Positions 1 through 9,923 of a stretch of 64,000 bases of DNA are shown piece after piece. The notes beneath the pieces are model-generated. The model searched no databases. It was not told the origin of the DNA and worked only from the letters and a program-made list of their open reading frames with translations. Origin of the DNA: Cornus controversa (lineage: Eukaryota > Streptophyta > Magnoliopsida > Cornales > Cornaceae); assembly GCA_026545225.1 (NCBI GenBank), contig CM048852.1, positions 61,825,146-61,889,145 of the forward strand, written 5' to 3'. How positions within the stretch are numbered: the stretch's first letter is position 1; every line of letters begins with the position of its first letter. Position numbers and translations under genes: made by a program.

Positions 1-533
1 GCCTTGCGGTTAACTCACGTGCTGTGGAGATCAGGGTATGACACTCTTGCACATACTGCGACCACTTAACCATGACTTGCTGCCGCTGCCTCAAGTTATC
101 AATCGTTACGATATATGAAAAACTTAAAATTCATCTTGATATTAGAGTATAACTACTAAATTTAGGAAGATATAGAAGTTGAAGAAAAGTCTGAAAGTGA
201 AAATAAAGTGAAAGAATAATGGTTAACAAGAAATTCTTATAATCTACATGACATAATTGTGACTGAGCATTGAGCTTGCACAAGGGATCCTGGATGGAGC
301 CGTAGTTCACATGACTGAGGTGCAAACAGAGCTGGAATTCACAAGGGCTAGGGTCATAGAAGCTCGAGCTTTACAAGAAGAAGTGAATAGCCTAAAAGCC
401 CAACCGAGGCTAATGGCAAGCAGAGCAAAGCCAACTTAAGATTTCAAGGTCACTGGAATGTATAGAAGCTTTGCAAAACCAAGCTAAATCTCAAAATCGG
501 GTGGAAGAACTTCTAGTAGTACTAACTTGTGCT
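1..533. other. Unassigned, probably old retroelement sequence
   Basis: No gene can be defined here. Two stretches look formerly coding. Positions 1-110 read on the minus strand as a helical peptide containing VMVKWSQYVQECHTL, and positions 300-440 read on the plus strand as a charged helical peptide containing RARVIEARALQEEVNSLKAQ, which ends in a stop. Both resemble coiled-coil parts of retroelement gag proteins, but I cannot assign a family. The next 800 bp is an LTR-type element, so this is probably transposon debris. Confidence 0.4.
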
Positions 534-1333
534 TGATAAACTCATGGGTAGAACTCATCCTTGAAAACCAGTTTGCAAGGAGAGGGTGCCCATGTGCATA
601 TACATCGCACATTTCAAAGGTACTCAGGCGATGTGGGGCTATGCTAACACTCCCCCTTAACGCCAGGGTTGGAGATAATCGGCTCTCTCCCTCCACACAG
701 GGCAGGAGATAAGAACTCGATCCATTCCTGCGGTACACCTGCTCTGATACTATAATAAACCCATTGGTAGAACTCATCTTGAAAACCGCCTTGCAAGGAG
801 AGAGTGCCTATGTGTATATACATCGCATATCCTAAAAGTACCTAGGCGATGTGGGCTAAGAAGCACGGATACGGATACGGAACACGGAAACGACACGACA
901 CAGACATAGTGACACGACTAATAAAAAAAATTAGGATACGGACACGGTGGGGACACAGCGACTAATAAATTTATCTTTTTATATATATGATCCTGTATTT
1001 ATTATTTTTCATTAACCTAACAATGAAAATTTCACAAATCATAATAATTAATGAGATATAAAAATAATTAGTTTATCGTTTAAAGAACTACACAATTGAA
1101 TCTACTCCACAACAATAATAATAGTTGTTTTTTGACAAAAAAACTCCCTAATGATATGACACGCGTGTCGGACAAGTGTTCATGGCATGTCTATGCTATG
1201 TCCATAGTGTGTCCAAAAAATAAAAAATCAAGACACGTATTTTTGGTGTGTCCGACATGTGTCGGTGTCCGACACAGATTCTTTGACCTTTTAGGCGTGT
1301 CTGAGCTTTCTTGGATGTGGGACTATACTAATA
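534..1333 (-). mobile_element. Miniature LTR retrotransposon (TRIM-like), interrupted by a hAT element
   Basis: Two direct repeats of about 115 bp, 534-649 and 753-855 continued at 1322-1333, act as LTRs of a very short element on the minus strand. The internal part is only about 100 bp. Next to the right LTR, 741-752 is the complement of TAGTATCAGAGC, a one-mismatch primer-binding site for initiator tRNA-Met. Next to the left LTR, 650-662 is the complement of a purine-rich tract (AAGGGGGAG). LTR, PBS, short spacer, PPT, LTR with no coding capacity is the TRIM layout. The right LTR is split by a 458-bp insertion. No 5-bp target duplication is seen (GTGCT versus GGTTG), so one flank has probably been rearranged. 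Confidence 0.75.
856..1313. mobile_element. Non-autonomous hAT-like element nested in the TRIM right LTR
   Basis: The insertion is flanked by a perfect 8-bp duplication GATGTGGG (848-855 and 1314-1321), the hAT target-site size. Its ends, CTAAGAAGC on the left and the complement of CAAGAAAGC on the right, form short imperfect inverted repeats. The interior is made of ACACGGATACGGA-type and GTGTCCGACA-type repeats that could fold back on each other. The empty site can be inferred by joining the flanks, which recreates an LTR matching the one at 534-649. It encodes no protein. Confidence 0.8.
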
Positions 1334-1478
1334 GGTTGGTTATGATGAATGCAATTTTTGTTCTGGAAGGCTCAGTGTCCTACATTAGCAACTAAGGGAA
1401 TTCATGGACATCATCAGCAATCTTCAAAGAGTAAGTGATAGTAATAGAGAACACAATTCTTCATTTTGCAATCTTAAC
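1334..1478 (+). pseudogene. Copia gag zinc-knuckle fragment, duplicate of 4176-4325
   Basis: This 145-bp stretch is nearly the same as the 3' end of the gag relic at 4176-4325, including GGTTGGTTATGATGAAT and GGGAATTCATGGACATCAT. It carries the start of the CCHC zinc-knuckle region, which is disrupted. It lies just before a primer-binding-site-like sequence, so two gag-bearing segments of one Copia family sit in tandem. Confidence 0.7.
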
Positions 1479-1479
1479 A

Positions 1480-1491
1480 TGGTATCAGAGC
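1480..1491 (+). other. Primer-binding site, initiator tRNA-Met type
   Basis: TGGTATCAGAGC is the standard primer-binding site of plant Ty1/Copia elements. It lies upstream of the leader and gag relic that starts at 3467, in the same orientation. The expected LTR is not recognisable directly upstream; a gag fragment is there instead. Confidence 0.75.
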
Positions 1492-1813
1492 GACATTAGT
1501 CCTGATCGCATCATAACTTATCGCAGTTCTATTTGCATCGCATCTCATCGCAAGACCTCGCAAACCCTAATCATAGAACGTTGTAATCCATTGTTCGATT
1601 TCGCACCACCTCACAATCACACCACTTCTCGTTTCTTTGTTTAAAGACTACATCTCTATTTGCCTCGCAATTTTTGCTTGCATCCCAATTTCATTCTGAA
1701 TATCATCACACGACTTGCCTTTGATTTTGTTTTCGTCACTCAACTGCTTTGGCTCTCTGTTTGTAACATGAAATCACAGCCCATCAGAGCATCTGATTGC
1801 AGCCCATCATAGC

Positions 1814-3080
1814 CATAGTTGTTAAAGGCTCAAGGCGCACCGAGGCGCTAAGACCTCCTGGAGCCTGAGGCGCGAGGCGCAAGGCGAGGCGCGCGCCTGA
1901 CTGAAGCGAGGCGCAAGCTGATTTTTTTTTTTTTAAATAATATTTGTAGCCAACATCTAGCAATACAAAGCTAAAAACAATACAAACCTTATAAATACAA
2001 TAAGTTGCATAACAAAATGAATTTAACAACAAAATAGCAAATATTTTTTTTAGAAAAAGAACACAGCTGCCCAATTTTCAGTCAAAGCAGTATACCCAAA
2101 CCAAATGAGTCAATTGACAGCAGCTTATTAAGGAGAACAACAGAGCAAATTCGGCAGAAGAAAAAAAAACAGAGAAGAAAGGGGAAGAGAGAAGGGACAA
2201 GAAGAGGAGAGAAAATTCAGCAGAAGAAAAAACAGAGAAGAAGGAAAAAACAGAGAAGAAAGGGGAAGAGAGAGAAGAGAGAAGAAGAAGAGAGAAAATT
2301 CAGCAGAAGAATAAAACAGAGAAGAAGGAAAAAACAGAGAAGAAAGGGGAAGAGAGAGAAGGGAGAAGAAGAAGAGAGAAAATTCAGCAGAAGAATAAAA
2401 CAGAGAAGAAGGAAAAAACAGAGAAGAAAGGGAAAGAGAGAGAAGGGAGAAGAAGAAGAGAGAAAATTCAGCAGAAGAATAAAATAGAGAAGAAGGAAAA
2501 AACAGAGAAGAAAGGGGAAGAGAGAGAAGGGAGAAGAAGAAAAAAAAACAGAGAAGAAGAAGAAGAAGAAGAAGAAAGGCCGAGAAATAGAAGAACAGAG
2601 AAGAAGAAAAAAAAATAGAGAAGAAGAGAGAGAAAAAATAGAGAAGAAGAGAGAACTTACCGGAGGAGAGAGAGCTTGCCGGAGGAGACTGGAAAGTCGA
2701 TTCAGTCGAACTGGAAGTGCCGGCTGCCGAGGGACTCGAGTGCTTTGGGTGGTTTTGTGTTTGTATGATCCTTTGACCTAGCGAACGAACAAGAAGGCTC
2801 TGTTTTGGGCATTTTTTAACTTTCAAGCAATTATAATGTGCAGCAGAGTCCACAATAAAAACATATGTAACCAATTACATTGCAACAAATAAAAAAAAAA
2901 GAGAAAAAGTCAAAATTTCAATGAGGCGCGCCCCAACAGCGCCCCACGCCTCACTGCGCCCCTACCTGAGGCGCGCGCCTCATCAAAGGGGCCTCGCCTC
3001 ATGCCCTAACAGGCGCCCAGGCTGCGCCTCGCTGCGCCTCGCGCCTGGGGCGCGCGCCCGGCGCGCCTTTGACAACTATG
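1814..3080. mobile_element. hAT-like non-autonomous element with GC-rich ends
   Basis: A 1267-bp insertion in the Copia leader, flanked by a perfect 8-bp duplication ATCATAGC (1806-1813, 3081-3088). The termini are inverted repeats: CATAGTTGTTAAAGGC on the left against CATAGTTGTCAAAGGC read inward from the right. Each end continues into about 100 bp of degenerate GGCGC/GAGGCGC repeats. The 8-bp duplication points to hAT. The interior holds a purine-rich tandem array and no transposase. A relative in opposite orientation lies at about 30500-31236. Confidence 0.8.
2150..2545. repeat. 84-bp purine-rich tandem repeat inside the hAT-like element
   Basis: The landmark ATTCAGCAGAAGAA recurs at about 2215, 2298, 2382 and 2466, a period of 83-84 bp, within nearly pure A/G DNA (GAGAAGAAGG, AAAAAACAGAG). 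Because 84 is a multiple of 3, the minus strand stays open from 2874 to 2128 and would encode a 28-residue Ser/Leu/Phe repeat. That open frame comes from the composition and I do not regard it as a gene. Confidence 0.85.
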
Positions 3081-3466
3081 ATCATAGCATCGCACTTCTG
3101 TTCGCATCACAAATTTTGATTCAGTTCGCACCATCGCAAACCCTAACTGATTGTTCACACCATCTCGATTTCATCCCAGTTCGTCTAATCTGTTCGATTT
3201 TCTCTGATTGCATCAATAGTATCACATCGCACCGCAATTGACTTTATCGCAACATCTCAGCCTTCGATCGACTCAGCCCAATCTCTTTCCATTGTCTCTG
3301 TTCGATTGTGTTGATACTCATTGCATTCTCTTATTGATTGTTTCAGTTCACGTTCTCTGCCTCAGTCGCATCAACGTGACCTCTGGTGTTAGTTTTCCAA
3401 TATTTGTGTTCTGTGATTTCTGTGGGCTCAAAGTTGTGAGTTTACAAAAAATTGATTTATTTTAAA

Positions 3467-4280
3467 ATGGAGAGTGGTAACACTGATTCCCTTCAGGCTA
3501 TTAGTGTGAAACTTACCGGTGACAAATATTCATATTGGGCATATGTCATGAAAAATTTCTTATTGGGCAAAAATTTGTGGGGTTATATTACTTGAACTGT
3601 TACTATTCCATTGGATCAAAAGGCTGAAAAATTTGCTGAATTGGTGTCTACTTTGGAAGTGAATAGCGCAAAAATAATCACTTGGATAAATAATTCGGTG
3701 GATCAATCCATAGGTGTGCATGTGGCCAAGTTTTCCACCGCCAAGGAAATTTGGGGTTATTTGTGCAATCCAATTTTGCCAAACGATATCAGTTGGAGCA
3801 CGAGATTCAGGCGGCTAGACAAGGTGACAATAGCATTCAGGATTTCTATTCAATTATAACTGGATACTGGGATCAGCTAGCTCTCACAGAGCCTGCACAA
3901 CTGAGCTCATATGAGTTATACCTTACTTACAGAGAAGAGCAGAGATTAGTTCAGTTCTTGATGGCTCTTCGAGATGATTTTGATGGTCTTCGTGGCTCTA
4001 TTCTTCACCGGAGTCCACTTCCTTCTGTTGATTCTGTGGTTAATGAGTTGTTAGCAGAAGAAGTTTGTCTCAAAGCTGGTCCAGGAAAAGGCCTTCTTCC
4101 CATACCTAGTCAGACAGTCTTGGCTGTGCCTCCTAAACCTCATTTTACTACACAGAACAAGCAGCGTGGTAGGGTTGGTTATGATGAATACAGTTTTTGT
4201 CGACAGAAGGGTCACTGGTAGGCTCAGTGTCCTAAATTGGCAAATAAGGGAATTCATGGACATCATGAGCAGTCTTCAAA
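3467..4280 (+). pseudogene. Ty1/Copia gag polyprotein relic (UBN2-type)
   Basis: The ATG at 3467 opens a Copia capsid protein: an N-terminal ligand-like segment with KLTGDKYSYWAYVMKNFL, a capsid core with the typical LVQFLMALRDDFDGLRGSIL, and a CCHC zinc knuckle at the C-terminus. It is not functional. There is a TGA at 3593-3595 after 42 codons, a one-base frameshift near 3760-3770, and a TAG at 4219-4221 inside the zinc knuckle. No protease, integrase or reverse transcriptase follows; a LINE relic begins about 350 bp later. In an intact element this protein would package the retrotransposon RNA. Confidence 0.88.
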
Positions 4281-4640
4281 GAGTAAGTGACAGTAATAGA
4301 GAACATGATTATTCACTTTGCAATCTTTACAGTGCTAAAGTGAAGGCCCAGGAAGTTCAAATCTTGCGGGAGGAACTGGATAAGGCTTGGAATTAACTTA
4401 AGAGGGCTGGAACTGAGACAGCTATGGCAGTGAGTGATATGCACGCCCCAGATACTAGCAACCTAATCCTAGAAGGCTCAAATTAAAATTTTCCCCAAAT
4501 TCCCGCCCAAGAAAAACAACCAAATAAAACCAAGAAAAATCAGCCAAACAAACCCAAAATGACGATAGCATACCAAATGCTCGCTTCACCAAACTAACCT
4601 ACCATCCCTCCTTTTCACAGCCATACCCACTATCCAAACC
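4281..4640. other. Short unassigned stretch between retroelement relics
   Basis: Positions 4330-4480 still read on the plus strand as a charged helix (AKVKAQEVQILREELDKAWN) before a stop, as if continuing from the gag relic. After 4480 the sequence is A/C-rich and resembles the leader of the LINE relic downstream. I see no gene. Confidence 0.4.
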
Positions 4641-6960
4641 ATAAACCAATCATCTCAACCTCAACCAAATGTATTCCCTCTTCAACCCACTACTAAACAG
4701 CAACTGTCCCAATCCCTCCCCTCTTTCGAAGGCAACCAATCTTTCCCAACAAGAAAATGAATTGCAGTGGTCTAGGAAAATCCTCAGAAAGTGACGTTTG
4801 AATTCTTTCGACCTGAAATCAGAGCTGAGACAATTGTGGTGGATCCACCTAAGGATGTTGTTGATGAAGGAATTGCAGAATGGGAGGCGACTTTGGTTCG
4901 GTACTTTATGCAAAAGAAGCTGCCCTTCAGTCTTGTCAGTTCCATGCTTTGGTTGAGATTGTAACTAATGACAAGGGCTATTTTGTATTTGGAGACAAAA
5001 CCTCTTATGATAAGGTAATTTCTGGAGGCCCATGGCTTTTTTCTGGTTGTCACATCATTTTGAAAGAATGGTAGCCCGACTTAGAGATCACCCAAGAAAT
5101 GTTGAGCTCCATCCCTATGTGGGTCAAATTTACCAATATCCCCCCGAAATGGATAGCAAGGGGCTTAAGTTATGTGACAAGTGCTGTATGCAGGCCATTA
5201 TATGCTGATGCTCCAACTGAAATGATGAAGAGGATTAGCTATGCTTACATTTGTGTGGAGGTCGACACTAGAAGGGCTTTTTGAGAATTTCAAGCTCAAA
5301 ATGAAGAATGGAAATGTGGTAAACATCAATGCTGAATACCAATGGAATCAATCTCATGTTCGGTATGTAAGAACTTTGGACAATCAGCCAAGTCATGGAC
5401 TGAAGTATCTCAGAGATGGGTGAAGAAAAAGAGTGCTGCCCAAGTTGATTAAGGCTGGCAGAGTGTGGAGAGAAGAAATCAGGGAAAGCTGAGAGAGTCT
5501 CACATGGCTGCTACCGAACAGAACTCATTGCAATGCAATGCTCCTATTAAAGCTACACCAAGTGATCAAAGAATGGAGCAGACCAGAGAAGGGAAAAACA
5601 ATCAATGGCATGGACCATCAGGTAAGCAATCATGATATTGCTATTGACCTTGAAGCTAATAAACTCAAAACTGGTTGTAAATTTAACCCCGTAAAAGGAA
5701 GTCCATGTCAAATCCAATAAAAAATAACTGCAAATTTCTAGCTTTAGAGAAAAAAAATGAGGAAATGATATGGAACAGGAAACCTCTTTTCTGGAAGAGG
5801 ATCATACCTCTTTTGAGATGGAAATATGGAATCAAAAGGGTGCAGGAAGAAGAAGAAAGGTAAAAAGTTGAAGAAACCCCAAGTTAAATCTATTGGAGGA
5901 TTTATAGGGTCTTTGCAATCCAACCAAAACCTTAAAATGATCACCCTAGCATCGTGGAACATCAGGGGTATGAACAACCCCTTAAAACAAATAGAAGAGA
6001 GAGAATTAATCCGTGAGTTTAATCTTGACATTGTGGCTGTTTTGGAGACTGAAATTAACCCTGCAAATTGTGACTACTCATTGAAGAATTGCTAACTGTT
6101 GGAGCAAGCTAAACAACTATAATTATTCAAAGCTTGGTAGAATATGGGTCCTATTAAATTATGAGAAAGTAAGGTACAAATGCTCTATTGAAACAGACAA
6201 GCTATCCACTGTTCCATCCAACCTGAGTCTTTTTTAGAATTTCAGGCCTCTTTCATTTATGTAGCAAATTAAAGCCTTGAAAGGAAGGCTTTATGAAGAG
6301 ACTTAGCTCAGCTCTCAGCTATGACTGCTTTTCCTTGGATAATCATAGGAGATTTTAATGTTTTTAGACATACTAATGAGAGCTATGGTTGTTGCTTAGG
6401 CAGATGGACCTCTACTATGGATGATTTTGTTGATTGCCTAGCTAAAACAGGGTTTGAGGATTTGAGATACACGGGCTTATTATACATGGTCAAATAAAAG
6501 TTTTGGGTAGCAAATATTTCAAAGAAACTAGATAGAGTTTTGATCAACGAACCCTTGAATAGCAAATTCCCTGTTTCTGAGTGTATTTTCTTGCCGCAAG
6601 GTATCTCAGACCATTCCACAATAGTTGTCAATTTAGGGAATGAACCTAATAGAAGGAATACCCCTTTAGATTTTTTTAACTTCTGGGCCATATATATAGT
6701 GACTTCCTGACAGTAGTAACTGGGGTTTTGGCTGAAGAAGAGGTGGCAGACACTACAATGTCTAGGGTCATTCAAAAGTTGAAAAGACCCAAGCATAGAC
6801 TGAGAAATCTCAATAGAAACGAGTTTAGTGACATCAATTCCAGGGTAATCAACGCAAAGCTTGTCAAACAAATCTGAATGCCAATCCTAGAGATAGCAAT
6901 CTGAGATCAAAGGAGTTAACAGCTTATAAAGCAGTAGACTGTGACTTGACGGAAATAAAA
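4640..6960 (+). pseudogene. Decayed LINE (non-LTR retrotransposon), ORF1 and endonuclease part
   Basis: Order: about 4830-5280 is a DUF4283-like RNA-binding domain in pieces (GGPWLFSGCHIILKEW, PMWVKFTNIPPKW, GLSYVTSAVCRPLYADAPTE). About 5355-5400 is a decayed CCHC knuckle (CSVCKNFG). From 5937 the AP-endonuclease domain starts with LASWNIRGMNNPLKQIEERE; its GDFN motif lies near 6350 and SDHSTIVVNL near 6610. These three motifs are diagnostic of the L1-type endonuclease. Many stops and frameshifts break it. The reverse transcriptase part is missing after about 6900. Confidence 0.88.
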
Positions 6961-7017
6961 AATTAACTGCTTTGAAGTTGGCAAAAATAAAAAATTAACT
7001 GCTTTGAAGTTGGCAAC
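6953..7017. repeat. 33-bp tandem duplication
   Basis: A 33-bp unit containing AATTAACTGCTTTGAAGTTG is present twice in direct tandem with almost no divergence, at the 3' edge of the LINE relic. It is probably a recent slippage or unequal-exchange event. Confidence 0.85.
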
Positions 7018-8992
7018 CAGAATGCATATTAATTTAGTAGGAAGATCCTCAGTATAATCTCTAATGCAGGCAACAAAGTCACTGGTAAGGATATGAAGAA
7101 TTAATGATAAACTACACCTAACATATTCTTTAGTAGGTCATTATGGAATTCCGAAATTGACACATGAAAAATGTGTAGGCCAAGATTATTAAGGGGACTA
7201 AAGAAGTTAAGACTTGATCAAAGATATTTGAAAACAACCCGATATTTGAAAACAACCAACTGAAACTGACGCTGAACAACAAGCTATGATGTAGTTGTAA
7301 AGAAAGGATGAGATATAAGAAGAAAAATATGTTTTAAAAGTCTTAAATAAAAACCTTTATTCAAAGGTAATGTTAATTATTTCATGAGAAAGGGTATTAA
7401 TTAACTATTATTCAAAGAAATTAATGTCTAAAGAAAAACGAACAATAAATGCTTAATTAATGTCAAGTTTTGGAGGGGACTCCAAGTCATTCCTTGTCAA
7501 TAAGCGAAATCAATGATCTCTTAAATGGTAATGCATTTAAGCTTCACACTACATGCCAGTTATTTTCTAACTGTATATTATGAACAACTCAGCAGAAGTA
7601 AAAAATTTAAATTTTTTAATGCAGACATAATATGTAATCTATCTATATCTTCTTTATTATTAACAGTCAGAACTTAAACTGTTATATTAGACGACTATAC
7701 TTGGCCAACACACGTGACAGAAACTCAGGATTCCAACCAGGCTTATTAAATGATTTTTTTCTTTTTCTTTTTCGTAATTTTATTTTCAGAATATTTTTTT
7801 GTCCATGCCTCGTGTGAACTTGTGAGCAACTTTATATTACCGCAAGATTTAAGTTTTGGCAAAAACGCTGCAGATTATGTATTAAAAAATGAAAAATTGT
7901 CGTGCTTCAATTTTTCGTTGGTGGATTAAATAAAGAGTAGAATTGCATTTTCATATAGAATGACGCAAGTAGTCCAAAATGGAATGACAGTAAGAGTGAA
8001 CACATTTATAGAAAACTGAATGTGCTAAAATTTAATGAATACAACCCCTGTTCACTCCACAATTATCTACATGTCTCTAGGACCTCACCATCCATCAATG
8101 CAAGTTGTTATCTAGCTCATTCTTAACTAGTTACTGTGGACCAATATTTGAAAATGCTATTCAAGTACTAATAAGGCTAGCTGTATTACTATGTTGCAAT
8201 CTTTTCCATGTAAAACCATTACTTGAACTCTTTTTTAATTTGGATTATAATTGATGTCTAGGAAGTCAGAAAAAAGTGGATGTAGGAACTGAATAAATAA
8301 ATTTTTATCTTGATCCCATTCCTTACCCGCGAAAATCATAGATTACAATACTATGAATGACAAATCCTTAAATTTTACCTTCAAAACAAAAATCCTTAAT
8401 TTTTTGGAAAAAAACAACAACGAAATCCTTTGTCAATGATAAATATGATATGTTTGAATAAGGTGCTCGTGATTTATCCAAAAAAAACAAGGTGCTCGCA
8501 AAAATAGAATGGTTAGATAGACTTTTAATGAAACTTGATCATTACACAGGAAAATACTGAACATTATATCTTAGAAAGGCGGCGCACGTGATAATTTTCC
8601 TGAACATAATATCTTAGAAAGGCGGCGCACGTGATAATTAATTAAATTGTCAGTATGATTTTTGATTCAGACTGTGTATTAACACTCTTGTTTTAATCTC
8701 ATGCATTACATGGGAAATTGAAACGTTATATGTGCTCTAATATTTTATTTTGCTTGTGTGACTGAAACGAAATTTTGGATTTACATATAGTTTGCCTTTC
8801 ATTTCGTGCAAGTCATCATGATTTTTTGATCTAAATAAAAAGAAACATGAAACAATATCATTTTACAGAGAATCCAGTGAAGGAAACTAGTAGGTACTTG
8901 AAACAAAACATCCACGTACCCAAAAATGATTCATATATATAATTAGATTGAACAATATACATATATATAAATAAAAATATGAACGCTACATT
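7018..8992. other. AT-rich intergenic region upstream of window position 8993
   Basis: About 2 kb with no credible coding frame. It lies 3' of the minus-strand MADS-box gene. The only structured item I see is the 43-bp tandem duplication with two G-boxes near 8564-8640. The 3' UTR of the MADS gene should lie directly left of 8993. Confidence 0.6.
8564..8640. repeat. 43-bp tandem duplication carrying two G-box (CACGTG) cores
   Basis: The segment ATCTTAGAAAGGCGGCGCAC followed by GTGATAATT occurs twice with a 43-bp spacing (landmark TTAG at 8571 and 8614). Each copy contains GCACGTGA, a palindromic CACGTG core recognised by plant bHLH and bZIP factors. The pair lies about 350 bp beyond the MADS-box stop codon. 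The duplication is directly visible; a regulatory role is inference. Confidence 0.7.
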
Positions 8993-9820
8993 TCAAGGAG
9001 AGTAAATGTGAGGCCATGCAGTATTGGGGTCATCAGGTAGCTCCTTGTCCTTTGTACCACTTGTGCCGGCAGCGTACTCAGGTGGCAGTCCCAAGTCATT
9101 CCCTGCAGTAGTACTACTACTAGGACCACCAATATGAATATGAAGGTCCTGGTGATCGGTCATTGTATCCATGAACCATTGATCATTCATCAATTGTTCA
9201 ATTGATGTTGGAATGTTCAAGGTCCTAATTACATCTCTATAACCATCTACTGGGGCTGCCAGCTCGTCTACAGGTGCCGGCGCCACCTGAGGAGGAGGAG
9301 GAGGAGGTGGTGGTGGTGCAGAAGGATGATTTTGTAGGCTGATCATGATTTGTTGGTTCCTTTTGTGGAGGTTTTCAAGCACGTTGGCCACCAACATAGA
9401 CAAAGCATTAAGTTGGCTTACATCAACTAGTGCATGATTTACGTCCATATTAGCTTCAACTAGTTGGCACATGATTTGCTTCATCTCCTTCTCATTGTTC
9501 TTCTTCTTAGCTTTGTTTATCTTTTCCTCCTCTTTCTCCATCCTGTCCTTGAGGTAGCTTTCAAGTGTGTTACTTTTTCTGGCTCTTTCAGTTTCTGGCA
9601 GTGCAAGAAACTTTGCCATTAGTCTTTCCATCTCTTCCTGAGACGGCCAAACAGCTGGAGCTTCCTGATCCGGACTGTAAACAACTATGCCAGTCTGCAC
9701 ATCGCATAGGACACACAGCTCCTCAGCTTTCTTAAACAAGCCTGCCCTTCTTTTTTGAAGAGAAGCTTTTCTAGCACTCTCATTCAAAATCCTAGCAAGT
9801 TTAACCCTCTTTCTTGCCAT
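8993..9820 (-). CDS. Type I MADS-box transcription factor, M-gamma group (AGL80-like)
   Basis: An intronless gene for 275 residues. Residues 1-60 are a MADS DNA-binding domain (MARKRVKLARILNESARKAS, then QKRRAGLFKKAEELCVLCDV and IVVYSP). The KR/KL start, the AVWPSQEEMERLMAKFLALP segment after the domain and the lack of a K-box place it in type I, M-gamma, near Arabidopsis AGL80/PHERES-type factors. Residues about 95-160 are charged and helical and may dimerise. A run of nine prolines follows near residue 170, then an acidic variable tail. M-gamma proteins typically pair with M-alpha factors and act in the central cell and endosperm; that role is family knowledge. A TATA box lies about 95 bp upstream. 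The frame is complete, with no sign of decay. Confidence 0.95.
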   Translation of the reverse strand: MARKRVKLARILNESARKASLQKRRAGLFKKAEELCVLCDVQTGIVVYSPDQEAPAVWPSQEEMERLMAKFLALPETERARKSNTLESYLKDRMEKEEEKINKAKKKNNEKEMKQIMCQLVEANMDVNHALVDVSQLNALSMLVANVLENLHKRNQQIMISLQNHPSAPPPPPPPPPQVAPAPVDELAAPVDGYRDVIRTLNIPTSIEQLMNDQWFMDTMTDHQDLHIHIGGPSSSTTAGNDLGLPPEYAAGTSGTKDKELPDDPNTAWPHIYSP

Positions 9821-9910
9821 ATCTAGGTATATATATACAAGTGTGTAAGTAGGTAGGTAGTAGTGTATCTGTTTTTGTGTAAGCAGTAAGTAAGCACTTG
9901 TGTTTGTGTG

Positions 9911-9923
9911 TGTATATATAGAG
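9911..9923 (-). promoter_or_regulatory. Likely TATA box of the MADS-box gene
   Basis: On the minus strand this reads CTCTATATATACA, a good plant TATA element, 91-103 bp before the ATG at 9820. That leaves room for a 5' leader of about 60-70 nt. No other TATA element stands out within 200 bp. Confidence 0.6.

Noticed and set aside
1480..1491. tRNA gene fragment
   Set aside because: TGGTATCAGAGC is a primer-binding site only; no cloverleaf can be formed around it.
2128..2874. 248-codon minus-strand open frame as a gene
   Set aside because: It is produced by an 84-bp GAA/GAG tandem array inside a transposon; no domain or unique sequence supports it beyond the first 80 codons.
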